A DNA stretch of 64,000 nt from Actinoplanes teichomyceticus ATCC 31121 (GCF_003711105.1 NZ_CP023865.1:6416501-6480500); one strand, 5' to 3'. Shown: positions 7,020 through 17,100, counted from the first letter of the stretch. Numbers and translations: made by a program. The notes: generated from the sequence alone by a model not told the origin.

Positions 7020-9289
7020 ACGCCGACCTTCTGTCCTCGCTGCGGCGGGTCACCGGGGTGCACTCCGAGCCCCTTCGACTGCGGGAGCCGTTCGTCGAGG
7101 TCGTGCGCCGCTTCGCCGACGAGCCCGGCACCGTCGCCCTGCTGAGCGGGGGGACGCTCGACTGCGCGCGGTACCACATCCTCGGCGTACGTCCGTGGCT
7201 GTCGCTGAGCGGGCAGCGCACCCGGACCACGATCACGGACGGGGACCGGCGGATCGAGCTGGACGCCGACCCGTTCACAGCGCTGCGCCGGCTCCTGCGG
7301 CACTCCCCCGTGCCGGCGCCGGCCGCGCCGCTGCCGCTGTCCAGCGGACTGCTCGGCTACCTCGCGTACGACCTGAAGGACTGCCTGGAGCGGTTGCCGA
7401 GAACCAGCGTCGACGATCTCGGGCTGCCCCTGATGCACCTCGTGGCGCCGACCGTCATCCTGGTCCAGGACCGGGTCACCGAGGCCACGACGCTCCTCGC
7501 GATGCGCGTGGCCGGCGAGGACACCGCGGTGAGCCGGCACGTGGCGCGTTTCAAGGAGACGCTCGGCGCGCCGGCGGCCCCCCGCGATCGGCAGACGGAG
7601 GCGACCGGCCGGTGCGTGTCGGCCTTCTCCCGGGACGAATACCTCTCCGCCGTGGAGGCGATCCGCCGGTACATCGTCGACGGCGATGTCTACCAGGTGA
7701 ACATGTCGCAGCGTTTCCAGGCGCCGTTCACCGGGGACCCCTTCGACTGCCTCGCCGGCATGTTCGCGGAGAATCCGGCCCCCTTCTTCGCCTACGTCAA
7801 CGCGGGTGACCACCAGATCGTCTCGACCTCCCCGGAACGGTTCATCGAGCTCAGGAACGGCGCCGTCGAGACGCGGCCGATCAAGGGCACCCGGCCCCGC
7901 GGCACGACCCCGGCGCAGGACGACAGCCTGCGGGCCGAGCTGCGGGAGAGCGCCAAGGAGGACGCCGAGCTGTCGATGATCGTCGACCTGCTCCGCAACG
8001 ACATCGGCAAGGTCTGCCGTCCGGGCTCGGTACGCGTGCGGGAACACAAGCGCCTGGAAACCTACCGGAACGTCCATCACCTCGTGTCGACCGTGACGGG
8101 CGAGCTGGGTCCGGGAATGGACGCCGTGGATCTGCTGCGGGCCACCTTCCCCGGCGGCTCGATCACCGGCTGCCCCAAGATCCGGGCGATGGAGGTCATC
8201 GACGAGCTGGAACCGGTACGGCGGCACGTCTACACCGGCAGCATCGGCTACCTCGGGTTCGACGGCACGATGGATCTCTCCATCGCGATCCGGACGGCGA
8301 CGTTCACCGGCGGCACGGCCGTCTTCTCCGTGGGCGGCGGCATCGTCTTCGACTCGGATCCCGCGAGTGAGTACGAGGAGACCCTGCACAAGGGCCGGAC
8401 GCTGATGAACGCCCTGCACGCGACGGCCGGTGACGAGCGGAGCGCCGCCACGGTGTGGCAGGACGGGCTCTTCAAACCCCGCACCGCCGCCACGGTGCCG
8501 ATCGACAGCGAAGGGCTGTCGTACGGCCTCGGGTTCTTCGAGACGCTGCGCGTCCACGCGGGCCGTCCGATCCTCCTCGAAGCCCACGTGCGGCGCTTCG
8601 AGCTCGCTTGGCGGGAGTTCTTCGGCACCACGCCACCGGATGTGACCTGGGCCGACGTCATCGCCCGGCTCGTGGACAGGAACGGGCTGTCGCGCACCGA
8701 CGCGGTGGTCAAGCTGGTGGCGACCGCCGGCAACCCGAGCGGCGCGCGGCTGTCCCCGGTGCTGTTCGCCAGCGCCAAGCCGTACGCGCCGCGCCCGGTC
8801 CTGAGCGCACGGCCCGGGCTGCGCCTGATGACGTACCCACACCCACGAGAGACCCACCTGGCCGGCCACAAGACCCTCAACCACCTGCACTACCGGTTGG
8901 CGGGTGCGTGGGCCGAGCGACACGGCGCGGACGAAGCGTTGATCCGCAACGCCGACGGCTCCGTGTCGGAGACCAACACCGCGAGCATCTGCTGCATGTA
9001 CGGCGCGACCGCGTGCTTCCCCGTCTCCGGGCCCGCTCTGCCCGGCACCATGTCGGCCGAGGTCGCTCGGCTCCTGCGGAGTTGGGGCTACGCGGTCGAG
9101 AACCGGCGCCTCACGGTGGCGGATCTGCTGGCCGCCGACCACGTGTTCGTGACCAACTCGGTGATGGGCGCGGTCCCCGCGATCAGCCTCGACGACGCGC
9201 CGCTGGGCTACGACTCCGCGCTCTGCGAGAAGCTCACCGAAGCCGTGTTCGAGGACGATTCGCCGGACGGAGTCCGTCCGGCGCGCTGA
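7016..9289 (+). CDS. PabB-PabC fusion: aminodeoxychorismate synthase I + lyase
   Basis: A 757-residue bifunctional enzyme. Residues 1 to about 470 are a chorismate-binding domain: YQVNMSQRF, PIKGTRPRG, DLLRNDIGKVC, FPGGSITGCPK and a GGGI segment. From about residue 480 it is a class IV PLP lyase (SYGLGFFETLRV, the lysine in HKTLNHLHY, and NADGSVSETNTASI). Together with PabA it converts chorismate to 4-amino-4-deoxychorismate and then p-aminobenzoate plus pyruvate. GTG start at 7016 overlaps the pabA stop. PABA feeds folate; in actinomycetes dedicated copies also feed natural products, but no such cluster is seen here. Confidence 0.92.
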   Translation: MNADLLSSLRRVTGVHSEPLRLREPFVEVVRRFADEPGTVALLSGGTLDCARYHILGVRPWLSLSGQRTRTTITDGDRRIELDADPFTALRRLLRHSPVPAPAAPLPLSSGLLGYLAYDLKDCLERLPRTSVDDLGLPLMHLVAPTVILVQDRVTEATTLLAMRVAGEDTAVSRHVARFKETLGAPAAPRDRQTEATGRCVSAFSRDEYLSAVEAIRRYIVDGDVYQVNMSQRFQAPFTGDPFDCLAGMFAENPAPFFAYVNAGDHQIVSTSPERFIELRNGAVETRPIKGTRPRGTTPAQDDSLRAELRESAKEDAELSMIVDLLRNDIGKVCRPGSVRVREHKRLETYRNVHHLVSTVTGELGPGMDAVDLLRATFPGGSITGCPKIRAMEVIDELEPVRRHVYTGSIGYLGFDGTMDLSIAIRTATFTGGTAVFSVGGGIVFDSDPASEYEETLHKGRTLMNALHATAGDERSAATVWQDGLFKPRTAATVPIDSEGLSYGLGFFETLRVHAGRPILLEAHVRRFELAWREFFGTTPPDVTWADVIARLVDRNGLSRTDAVVKLVATAGNPSGARLSPVLFASAKPYAPRPVLSARPGLRLMTYPHPRETHLAGHKTLNHLHYRLAGAWAERHGADEALIRNADGSVSETNTASICCMYGATACFPVSGPALPGTMSAEVARLLRSWGYAVENRRLTVADLLAADHVFVTNSVMGAVPAISLDDAPLGYDSALCEKLTEAVFEDDSPDGVRPAR

Positions 9290-9306
9290 GGTCGCGCGCC
9301 GGACGC

Positions 9307-9341
9307 GACGTCATGCCGGGCCACCGGCCCGGCATGACGTC
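9307..9341 (+). terminator. Strong hairpin after the pab operon
   Basis: A perfect 16-bp stem, GACGTCATGCCGGGCC (9307-9322) pairing with 9326-9341 around a 3-nt ACC loop, starts 17 nt after the pab stop. There is no U-tract, as is common in actinobacteria. It can work in both directions. Confidence 0.8.
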
Positions 9342-9456
9342 CTACCCGGCCTGACGCCGACCGTCGGTCGGCTACCGGTGAGCCTCGTCTGCCGTGAGCT
9401 GAACGACAGCGCCACGACGGGACGCCGGGTACGCGCGGTCGAGGCCGGCGGTGGTG

Positions 9457-9765
9457 TCAGGATCCGGCCATCCGGATCAGCGCGTTGCCGCCCAGCATCA
9501 GCACGTCCGCGCCGGCGACCAGCGCCATGCTGCGCCGCATCCATCGCGCGCTGGACTCCGGATCGGGGTTGGTGATGCTGCGCACCGCGCAGACGAGCGC
9601 GGCCACGACGAGCGGGATGCCGGGTACGAGCAGCAGCCCCACCGATCGCGGTGTGTTGCCGCCGGCCACCAGCAGGGTCACCATCACCGCCGGGACGACG
9701 CCGAACAGGACCACGGCGATGCCGCCGGACCACCGCAGAGTCCGCACCACGTCCACGATCCTCAT
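9457..9765 (-). CDS. Small membrane protein of unknown function
   Basis: A 102-residue protein with three hydrophobic segments (about residues 13-34, 41-62 and 80-98) separated by short charged loops; the last loop contains SARWMRRS. No family signature is recognised. Hydrophobicity and a full-length open frame support a real gene. It is a single gene between the pab terminator and the protease gene. Confidence 0.55.
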   Translation of the reverse strand: MRIVDVVRTLRWSGGIAVVLFGVVPAVMVTLLVAGGNTPRSVGLLLVPGIPLVVAALVCAVRSITNPDPESSARWMRRSMALVAGADVLMLGGNALIRMAGS

Positions 9766-9837
9766 CCTTCCGTCGGGCGAAGCTTATCCGCGCTCGGCCG
9801 CTCCCGGCACGCCGGGCACGGCCGCCGTTCGCTTCCG

Positions 9838-12800
9838 CTAGGTGACCGTCAGCGTCAGGGTCGGGGAGAGGCCGGCGGCATTGGTGTTGCCACCGCTGGT
9901 CACCACGCGCAGGTTCCAGTTGCCGCGGGTGAAGGCCCGGCGAATCGCATAGGAGCCGTCGGCCGCGATCGTGGCGCTCTGCAGGGTCACCCACGCGCCG
10001 TTGGCGTAGTGCTGCAGGTTCGCCTTCACCCCCGCTGTCGCCGGGCTGACCGTACCGGTGAAGGTGACCGTACTCCCGGCCCTGGCGGACAGGGTGCTGG
10101 GCGTGACCGTCACGGCATGACGGACCGTGATCGTCGATATGGCCGACGTCGCGGGCCACCAGCCGATCGCCCGTGCCGGGTACGACACCCGGTAGGCCGT
10201 CGTCACGGTGGGGTTCACCGTGAGGCTCCACGTCCCGGTCGCATCCGCCGTGATCATGGAGACCCGCGTCCAGGTGGCCGACGTGGGCGCCTTCTGCTCC
10301 AGGTAGGCCCGGCCGTTCGCGGGCGGACCGGTGACCGCGCCGGTCAGCGTGACCGGGCCGGCATGATCGACGGTCGCCGACGGCGGCGACAGCGTCAGCC
10401 GGGTCGGCTTCATCGTCAGTGTCTTCTCGGCGCTGTCGATCGCGGTGCCGCGAGCACGAACACCGATCTCGTACGCCTGCGCCGGGTCGAGACCGGTCAG
10501 GGTGACCGAACGGGCCGTCGCCGGCAGCACCTGCTCCGAGCCGGGCGTGACCCGGATGACGTAGCCGGTGACCTGAGGACTTCCGGCGATCGGCTCACCC
10601 CAGCTCACGATCGCGGTGCCGCTGACGTCGCCGGCGTACACGGACGCGGTCGGCGGGGTCGCCGGTGCCAGCGGCGGCCCGACGGTGTACGGCAGGGCGA
10701 AGGTCGCCGTCTCGCCGTCGGGATCGGTCGCCGTGAACCGGATCGTCCCGGTGCCCGCGGTGCTCGGCGTGCCCCTCACGGTGACCCTGGTCATCCAGTC
10801 GAAGGTGCCGTCGACGGTGGCGGTGGCGGTCAGGCCGTCGGGCAGCCCGGTGGTCTCCACGGCCACCGTCTGGACCTGGCCCAGAGCGTGATGGTCGGGG
10901 TAGTCCTCGAAGCGCACCAGGAACGACGTCTCGGCGCCCACGGTGAAGGTTCGCGAGACGGGCAGCGGCACCATCAGGGTCGGCGGCCCCGTGACGTACC
11001 AGGGCGCCTCCTGCGAGCTGGTCCGGTTACCGTCCGGGTCGGTGGCGTGGATCCGGACCGTCGACGTGCCCTTGGCCGTCGGCACGCCGCTGATCAGGCC
11101 ATGCGGCGTGATCGTCAGGCCGGGCGGCAGGCCCTCCGCCGACCAGACGATGGCCTGTCCCTGCGGGTCGTGGCCGGTCAGCTGATGCGTCACCGGCGTG
11201 CCCAGGTGCGCCGGCGTGAACGGGATCGGGTCGATCACGGGTGCGGTGTCCGACGGCGGCACGGCGCCCGAGCCGTCCACCCCGACCGCGAGCCACGCGG
11301 CCCGCACCGCGGACCGTTCGGCGCTGTCCGGGCCGTACAGGTCGGTCGCCGCCTGCAGCGTAGCCTGGCGCGCCCCGGCGAAGTCGGTGTTCGACACCAT
11401 GTATGTGGTCAGGGCGCGGTACCAGATGGCGCCGGCCGCGTCGTTGCCGATGCCGGTCACCGGCGCCGCGCCGCCGCACGGGGTGCTGCTGCCCCACCGC
11501 GTCGAGCCGCTGCCCACGGCCAGGGTGTAGAAGAACTTGTTGGCCACACCGGACGAGCGGTGCACGTCGAGGTCCTTGACCGAGGGACTCCAGCACGACA
11601 CCGACTTGACGTCGCGGGTGGGCTCGTCCATCCAGCGCAGCGGTTGCGGACCGGTCATCTCACTGATCAGGTAGTCGGGCTCGTCGGCCGGGTTGTTCGC
11701 CGCGAACTCGACCAGTGTGGCGAAGATGTCGCTGGTGGCCTCGTTGAGCGCCCCGGACTCGCCCTGGTAGACGAGGTCGGCGGTGCGGAAGGTGAGCCCG
11801 TGCGCCGTCTCGTGCGCGACGTCGTCGAGCGACGTGAACGCCTTGCGGGTGCCGTCGCCGTCGCCGAACATCATGCAGACGCAGGAGTCGTTCCAGGATG
11901 CGTTGGCCCAGTTGACGTCGTGGTGGACGTACGCGGTGACGCCCTTGCCGTCGCCGTCGATGCCCGCGCGGCCGAAGGTGTCATGGAAGTAGTCCCAGGT
12001 CCGGGCCATACCGTAGTGCACGTCGGCGCCCGCGGTCGCCCGGTCGGCCGTCGTGCCGTCGCCCCACATGTCGTCGGCATCGGTGAACGCCCGGGAGTTG
12101 GCTTCCGTCGGCCTGTCGGTGCTGTTCAGCGCGTCCCGGGTCGTGTTGCCACCCCGGTCCGGGTCGATCAGGGCGAAGGAGCCCTGATCGGTACGCGTGG
12201 TGGACAGCTTGACCTCGCCGTTGTGCAGCCCGTGCCCGGTCGCGGTGTCAGCGGCCTTGGTCAGGTCGTACGTGCGCCGCGTACGGCCCGTGGTGGCGTC
12301 CACGATCACGACGAGGTGGTCCGCGATCGTCACCTGCCATGCCAGCGCCGGCTCGCCCTGGTGGGCGTCGACGACCAGCCGCGCCTCCGCCGGCCCGGTC
12401 GACTGCTTCCCGGCCGTGGCGATCGCGTCGTGCTTCGCCACCGCAGGCGTGCGGGCGACGTCGACGGCGGCGTCCTGAGCCACCGTGGCGCCGGCGAACC
12501 TGCCCGCGCCGGTGGTGTGCACGACGAAGTCACCGCCGAGCACGCGAAGGCCGTTCCAGGTGCGGTCGAAGCGGACGTGCCGGGCCCCGCCGCTGTCGAT
12601 GACGACGTCCTTGGCCTGGTAACTCTCACCCGCGACGGCGTGCACGGCTTTCCTGTTGCCCCGCACCACTTCGCGTGCTGCCGCGACGGATGCGGGCTGT
12701 GCGTCCGGCGGGACGGACCGGCCGACCCGGACGGGGCGTGGGGAGCGCTGGTCATCCTGAACCGCGCCGGGCTGACGTGCCGACGACGGCGTGGGGGACT

Positions 12801-12936
12801 CGGGTGCCCGGCCGGCCACGACCGCTCCGGAGGCGCCGGGCGGCGAGGATACCGCGGCGTGGGCTCCGGTCCCGATCAGCGCTGCCGCGGCAGCCGTCGC
12901 GATGAACTTACGGGCATGGCTTCGCCTGACCGTCAC
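9838..12936 (-). CDS. Secreted M4 (thermolysin-like) metalloprotease with Ig/FnIII-like repeats
   Basis: A 1032-residue secreted zinc protease. A signal peptide (residues 1 to about 27, Arg-rich start then AAAAALIGTGAHA) leads into a propeptide with FTP/PepSY features to about residue 230. The M4 domain has HETAH at 375-379 (zinc His and catalytic Glu), GALNEATSD with the third ligand Glu399, and DVHRSSGVANKFF with the catalytic His459. After about residue 560 come several beta-sandwich repeats: putative-Ig (GLPPGLTI), an FnIII-like unit and two bacterial Ig-like modules. It degrades extracellular protein; the repeats probably bind polymer or cell wall. Confidence 0.9.
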   Translation of the reverse strand: MTVRRSHARKFIATAAAAALIGTGAHAAVSSPPGASGAVVAGRAPESPTPSSARQPGAVQDDQRSPRPVRVGRSVPPDAQPASVAAAREVVRGNRKAVHAVAGESYQAKDVVIDSGGARHVRFDRTWNGLRVLGGDFVVHTTGAGRFAGATVAQDAAVDVARTPAVAKHDAIATAGKQSTGPAEARLVVDAHQGEPALAWQVTIADHLVVIVDATTGRTRRTYDLTKAADTATGHGLHNGEVKLSTTRTDQGSFALIDPDRGGNTTRDALNSTDRPTEANSRAFTDADDMWGDGTTADRATAGADVHYGMARTWDYFHDTFGRAGIDGDGKGVTAYVHHDVNWANASWNDSCVCMMFGDGDGTRKAFTSLDDVAHETAHGLTFRTADLVYQGESGALNEATSDIFATLVEFAANNPADEPDYLISEMTGPQPLRWMDEPTRDVKSVSCWSPSVKDLDVHRSSGVANKFFYTLAVGSGSTRWGSSTPCGGAAPVTGIGNDAAGAIWYRALTTYMVSNTDFAGARQATLQAATDLYGPDSAERSAVRAAWLAVGVDGSGAVPPSDTAPVIDPIPFTPAHLGTPVTHQLTGHDPQGQAIVWSAEGLPPGLTITPHGLISGVPTAKGTSTVRIHATDPDGNRTSSQEAPWYVTGPPTLMVPLPVSRTFTVGAETSFLVRFEDYPDHHALGQVQTVAVETTGLPDGLTATATVDGTFDWMTRVTVRGTPSTAGTGTIRFTATDPDGETATFALPYTVGPPLAPATPPTASVYAGDVSGTAIVSWGEPIAGSPQVTGYVIRVTPGSEQVLPATARSVTLTGLDPAQAYEIGVRARGTAIDSAEKTLTMKPTRLTLSPPSATVDHAGPVTLTGAVTGPPANGRAYLEQKAPTSATWTRVSMITADATGTWSLTVNPTVTTAYRVSYPARAIGWWPATSAISTITVRHAVTVTPSTLSARAGSTVTFTGTVSPATAGVKANLQHYANGAWVTLQSATIAADGSYAIRRAFTRGNWNLRVVTSGGNTNAAGLSPTLTLTVT

Positions 12937-13154
12937 TGATCCTGTCCCCCGTCACAATCGATGAAGGCGAATACTAGGCGATCGGGTGGCTTCTCGCGTG
13001 CCCGGCCACAGCGTCGGTGGTGCCGCAGCAAGCCGCGCCGTCCCGTACCGTGTCGGGGCCCGGCTGAGACCTGGCCGAAAGGGGGTGGGCATCAGATGTC
13101 CAGCCGACCGGTATTCGGCTGATCCGCTTAGGAGCGAGGCGCTAGCCTGCGGCG

Positions 13155-13601
13155 ATGCGTACCAGGACAGTGTCCGCGATCACTCTCAGCCTTGCCGTTG
13201 CTCTGGCGGGCTGTTCGAGCACCAGCGACGGCAATGCAGCGACGGCGCCGGCCGCAGCGACCACGGCCACCGCTACGGCCGATGCCACGAGGCCGGTTCC
13301 GACTCAAGCGAGTCCGACGAGGACGGTTGCACCGACCGCAGCTGTGACCACCACGAAGGCGGCGGCTGCCCCGGCCAAGGTCGTGGTACCGAACGGTGTC
13401 GGGCTCGACTACCAGTCGGCGCAGGATCTGTGGCGCGCGGCCGGATTGCATGTCGCGCCGGCTACCGACGCGACCGGCGCCCACCGGCTCCCGTTGGTCG
13501 ACGCCAACTGGGTGGTCGTCTCGCAGGACCTGAAGGCGGGCACCAAGGTTGCCGCCGACTCGTTCATCACCGCGACCGTCAAGAAGTACTCCGACAGCTG
13601 A
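13155..13601 (+). CDS. Lipoprotein with a single PASTA domain
   Basis: A 148-residue lipoprotein. The signal peptide ends in a lipobox LAGC with Cys near residue 20. A low-complexity Ala/Thr linker (about 25-75) follows, then a PASTA domain: VVVPNGVGLDYQSAQDLWRA and VVSQDLKAGTKVAADSFITATV. PASTA domains bind peptidoglycan stem peptides or beta-lactams when on kinases and PBPs; free PASTA lipoproteins are common in actinomycetes and poorly understood. ATG is preceded by purine-rich GGCG only, so the ribosome site is weak. Confidence 0.85.
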   Translation: MRTRTVSAITLSLAVALAGCSSTSDGNAATAPAAATTATATADATRPVPTQASPTRTVAPTAAVTTTKAAAAPAKVVVPNGVGLDYQSAQDLWRAAGLHVAPATDATGAHRLPLVDANWVVVSQDLKAGTKVAADSFITATVKKYSDS

Positions 13602-13758
13602 TCCCGGTCCCCACCTGTGGGTCGTCGGGCCCGAGGATTCCCGCTCCTGGCACTCGACAGAAGGGGCCACGGCCGCGAGATCGAGGACGACGAGCAGGTA
13701 CCCAAGGTAAGGGTCGTGCTGCTCGTGCGCGTGAACCCGCGTAGAAGCAACGGGCCGC

Positions 13759-14418
13759 TCAGGTCACCAGGCCCCGGCGGTACGCGTACACCACGGCCTG
13801 CACCCGGTCGCGCAGGTGCAGCTTGGTGAGGATGCGGGACACGTACGTCTTGACCGTCTCCTGGCTGATCACCAGGGCCGCGGCGATCTCGCTGTTGGAC
13901 AGGCCCTCCGCGATGAGCCGGAGCACCTCCAGCTCGCGCGGGGTCAGCGCGCCGCCGTCCGGGTCGCCCTCGGCCGGGCGGATGCGGGCCGCGTACCTGC
14001 CCACCAGCTGCCGGGTCACCTCCGGGGCCAGCAGCGCGGCGCCCGTCGCCACCGTGCGGATGCCGCCCAGCAGCTGCGCCGGTGGGGCGTCCTTGAGCAG
14101 GAAGCCGCTGGCGCCCGCGCGCAGCGCCTCGTAGACGTACTCGTCGAGGTTGAACGTCGTCACCACGAGGACCTTCGCCGGCTCGGCGACCCCGGCGCCG
14201 GCCAGCAGGCGGGTCGCCTCGATGCCGTCGAGCACCGGCATCCGCACGTCCATCACCACCACGTCCGGCCGGAGCCGGGCGGCCAGGTCGACCGCCGCGC
14301 GCCCGTCGCCGCACTCACCGGCGATCTCCATGTCCGGCTGGGCGTCGATGATCGTCGCGAAGCCGGCGCGGATCAGCTCCTGGTCGTCGCAGACCAGCAC
14401 CCGGATCGGCGCGGTCAC
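13759..14418 (-). CDS. NarL/LuxR-family response regulator
   Basis: A 219-residue response regulator. The receiver domain has DD at 11-12, the phospho-acceptor Asp57 (VVVMDVRMP), a conserved Thr in VVTTFN and Lys in FLLKDAPP. The LuxR-type HTH (LTPRELEVLRLIAEGLSNSEIAAAL) covers about residues 150-215. It pairs with the kinase gene whose stop overlaps its start by 4 nt. Target genes are unknown; the coupled CPBP protease suggests an envelope-stress role. Confidence 0.92.
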   Translation of the reverse strand: MTAPIRVLVCDDQELIRAGFATIIDAQPDMEIAGECGDGRAAVDLAARLRPDVVVMDVRMPVLDGIEATRLLAGAGVAEPAKVLVVTTFNLDEYVYEALRAGASGFLLKDAPPAQLLGGIRTVATGAALLAPEVTRQLVGRYAARIRPAEGDPDGGALTPRELEVLRLIAEGLSNSEIAAALVISQETVKTYVSRILTKLHLRDRVQAVVYAYRRGLVT

Positions 14419-15572
14419 GACGGGTTTCCGGCCGGGATCCGGGCCCGCACGAGGAAGCCGCCGCCGGCCTGCGCGCCCGCGCTGAAGTCGCCACCGAGGA
14501 CGGTGACCCGCTCGCGGAGCCCGGCGAGGCCGCGTCCGCCGCCGCCCGGGGACGCGCTGCCGGACCCGGAGCCGTCGGTGCTGATCTCCACGGTCGTCTC
14601 CCCTTCCCCGTGGTGAACGTGAACGCTGGTCCGACTGCCGTGTGCGTACTTCAGCGCGTTCGTCAGCGCCTCCTGCACCACCCGGTACGCCGCCACCTCG
14701 GCGCTGCCGGTGGCCGCCGCCGGCGTGCCTTTCCGGACGAACTCGACCGGCTGCCCGGCCTGCCGGGTCTGGTCGACGAGGGCGTCCAGGTCGCCGACGG
14801 CGGGCGTACGCGGGTCACCTGTGCTGTGATCCGGATTGAGCAGGTCGAGCAGCTGCCGCAGGTCACCGACAGCCCGGCGACCGGTGCCGGTGATCGCGGT
14901 CAGGGTCTGGTCCAGCTTGTCCGGGGCGCCCGTCAGGTAGCGCGCCGCCTCGGCCTGCACGACCATCGCCGTCACGTGGTGGGTGACGACGTCGTGCAGC
15001 TCCCGGGCGATGCGCGTGCGCTCCGCCGTACGGGTGGCCTCCTCGACATGGCGGCGACGTTCCGCCTCGGCGGCGCGGGTCTGGCGCAGCCACGCCCCGA
15101 CGCCCCACGCGAGCGCCAGCAGCAGGTAGAAAGTGGTGAACCCGGCGACGCCCTCACCCGAACCGAGCCGATCGAGGGAGATCGCCAGGAGCACGTACGC
15201 CAGCGAGGCCAGCCCCGCGACCACCCGGCGGCGCCGTTCCACATAGGCGCCCGCACTGACGAGTGCGATGGCCAGTCCCGTACCCGCGATCGTGTGGTAG
15301 CCGCGCAGCTGGTCGATCGCGAAGCCGAGCGACACCAGCGCGAGGCAGACGACCGGCCACCGACGGCGGACGGCCAGCGGCAGGCACTCCAGGGCGACGA
15401 CCCCGACGGTCAGCGCGTCATACGGGTGGTCCGGGAGGTCGCCGAGCTGCGTACCCTGCCGCTTCAGGGCCGGGACCACCACCGCGAGCGCGAGAGCCAG
15501 AGCGAAAAGGAGATCCCGCACCGTGATCGGCCACTGCCGCCACAGACCCGGGAGCCTCCGGAGCTTGGTCAC
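14415..15572 (-). CDS. Membrane sensor histidine kinase (HisKA_3 type)
   Basis: A 385-residue kinase in the actinobacterial NarX/DesK-like group. Five to six membrane helices fill residues 18-165; the dimerisation helix carries the phospho-acceptor His193 in RIARELHDVVTHHV. A HATPase_c domain follows (ALTNALKYAHG, and a G-rich GRGLAGLRERV box). I choose the GTG at 15572 because it overlaps the upstream CPBP stop in a GTGA arrangement; an upstream ATG at 15653 would overlap that gene by 85 nt. No extracytoplasmic sensor domain is present, so it probably senses in the membrane. Confidence 0.9.
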   Translation of the reverse strand: MTKLRRLPGLWRQWPITVRDLLFALALALAVVVPALKRQGTQLGDLPDHPYDALTVGVVALECLPLAVRRRWPVVCLALVSLGFAIDQLRGYHTIAGTGLAIALVSAGAYVERRRRVVAGLASLAYVLLAISLDRLGSGEGVAGFTTFYLLLALAWGVGAWLRQTRAAEAERRRHVEEATRTAERTRIARELHDVVTHHVTAMVVQAEAARYLTGAPDKLDQTLTAITGTGRRAVGDLRQLLDLLNPDHSTGDPRTPAVGDLDALVDQTRQAGQPVEFVRKGTPAAATGSAEVAAYRVVQEALTNALKYAHGSRTSVHVHHGEGETTVEISTDGSGSGSASPGGGGRGLAGLRERVTVLGGDFSAGAQAGGGFLVRARIPAGNPS

Positions 15573-16405
15573 GGGGTGACTGTAACGGTTGCCGGGGCCT
15601 GCACCGGGCGGCGACGGCGCGGGACGAGGTGTCCGCGGCGCTTGGCCAGCCACAGGAACACCACGGTCAGCACCACGCCGGCCACCACCGCGTACAGACT
15701 GCCCTCCGGCCCGAAGGCGCCACCGCTCAGCGTGACCGGCCCCGACGTCGAGGCCTCAAGCAGTCCTTTCGACTCGCCGTTGCCCGAGACCACGACGCTG
15801 AAGACGCCACCGGCGGCGAAATTCCAGCCGAAGTGCAGACCGATCGGGACCCACAGATTCCGGGTGGCGGCGTAGCACGCGGCCAGCATGAACCCGGCCT
15901 CGATCGCGATGGCGGTCGCCCCCCACAGGCTGGCGTCCGGGTTCACCAGGTGCATCGCGCCGAACCCCACGCCGGTCAGAGCCAGAGCGATCCAGGTTCC
16001 CGTACGCTCCTCGATGATGCGGAACAGCAGCCCCCGGAACAGCAGCTCCTCGGTGACCGCGGCGGCCGCCATGAGCCCGAGCAGACCCAGCGCTCCGGTC
16101 GGCGAGCCCCAACCCTCGACGTGGTAACCGCCGAGGAAGGCGATGCTGGCGATGACGGCCGCGAACATGGCGAAGCCGATGAGCGTCCCGCGACCCAGCT
16201 TCCCACCCCAGCCGTCCAGGCCGAGCTCGGCCGGCTCGCGGCGTTCGGTGCGCCGCACGACCCACCGGTGGACGACCACGGCCAGCACGGCCGTCACCGC
16301 GCCGATCACCAAGGTGGGAAAGAAACTGCCCTCGACGGCGGCGATGCTCTGCCCGCCGACGAGGGCGACGGCGGCGACGGCGAGAAGCTGTTTGACGAAT
16401 CGCAT
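15569..16405 (-). CDS. CPBP-family intramembrane metalloprotease
   Basis: A 278-residue membrane protein with about eight helices. The CAAX/CPBP motifs are EELLFRGLLF (motif 1, EExxxR), a later GFGAMHLVN (FxxxH) and HFGWNFAAG (HxxxN). Such proteases act on prenylated or membrane-bound substrates. ATG at 16405 has AAGGAG 7 nt upstream, which decides the start. It heads a three-gene operon with the histidine kinase and response regulator. Confidence 0.87.
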   Translation of the reverse strand: MRFVKQLLAVAAVALVGGQSIAAVEGSFFPTLVIGAVTAVLAVVVHRWVVRRTERREPAELGLDGWGGKLGRGTLIGFAMFAAVIASIAFLGGYHVEGWGSPTGALGLLGLMAAAAVTEELLFRGLLFRIIEERTGTWIALALTGVGFGAMHLVNPDASLWGATAIAIEAGFMLAACYAATRNLWVPIGLHFGWNFAAGGVFSVVVSGNGESKGLLEASTSGPVTLSGGAFGPEGSLYAVVAGVVLTVVFLWLAKRRGHLVPRRRRPVQAPATVTVTP

Positions 16406-16689
16406 GACGACTCCTTCGCAGACCGCGACCGGAGCGCCGCGGACACGAAGAAACCTATGGATTTCCGCCGCCACAGTCGTCACCGTGCGGTGGACACCTG
16501 CGGGTAGCTCGCACGGGGGACAAGACCCCCTCCCGAGCCTCTCCGCGCCGCGGTGACCGGCGGAGGCACGCCGAAGAGAGCACACCGAACAGCGTCCCGG
16601 CCGGCGCCCCCCGCCTGCCGCCGAGCCCGTGCAGGCCCTGCCGCCGGGCGGATCACCCAGGGCGTGGTCGGATTTACTCATCTACCGAT

Positions 16690-17100
16690 GTGAGTACATC
16701 CGCCCGAGTCCAGCCTGCCGGGATTGACCCCGTCGACGGTGGCGGCGACCATCGACAGGTGAATGCCGCCGGGACTCCTGTAGAACTGCAGATCCACGAG
16801 GTTCGAAACTCTCAGTGGACTGAAGCGACGGTGGTCGTGCGAAACCTCGGCGGCACGGTTTTCCGCGGCGCCAGATTCCACCGAGTCGACGACTCGGCGG
16901 ACCTGATCGACTTAGAGCTGACCCAGATCATCCGGTACGAGAGAACGGTCGACGAGATTCCGCGCGGCCACACGGCCCTGGTCACGCTGAGTGGGTCCGG
17001 CGCGCGCGTCCTTCGGTCGGGCACCATAGCCGACGGCTGGCAGCGCATCGGGGGCCGCAACGGTCACCGTCTCGGTACGCCGGATCAGCGGGCTGGTTGA
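16690..17100 (+). CDS. Hypothetical protein, uncertain
   Basis: A 136-residue frame with a GTG start. The central part (VELQIHEVRNSQWTEATVVV, RYERTVDEIPRGHTALVTLSG) looks like real beta-rich protein with ordinary codon use, but the ends do not, and no family is recognised. No clear ribosome site precedes it. It may be a short gene or a degraded one. Confidence 0.35.
   Translation: MSTSARVQPAGIDPVDGGGDHRQVNAAGTPVELQIHEVRNSQWTEATVVVRNLGGTVFRGARFHRVDDSADLIDLELTQIIRYERTVDEIPRGHTALVTLSGSGARVLRSGTIADGWQRIGGRNGHRLGTPDQRAG

Noticed and set aside
6815..9142. 775-codon frame antisense to the pabB-pabC fusion
   Set aside because: It mirrors a gene with clear catalytic motifs; long antisense frames are expected in GC-rich DNA.
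9451..12939. 1162-codon frame antisense to the M4 protease
   Set aside because: No domain or signal sequence; the minus strand has HETAH and a signal peptide.
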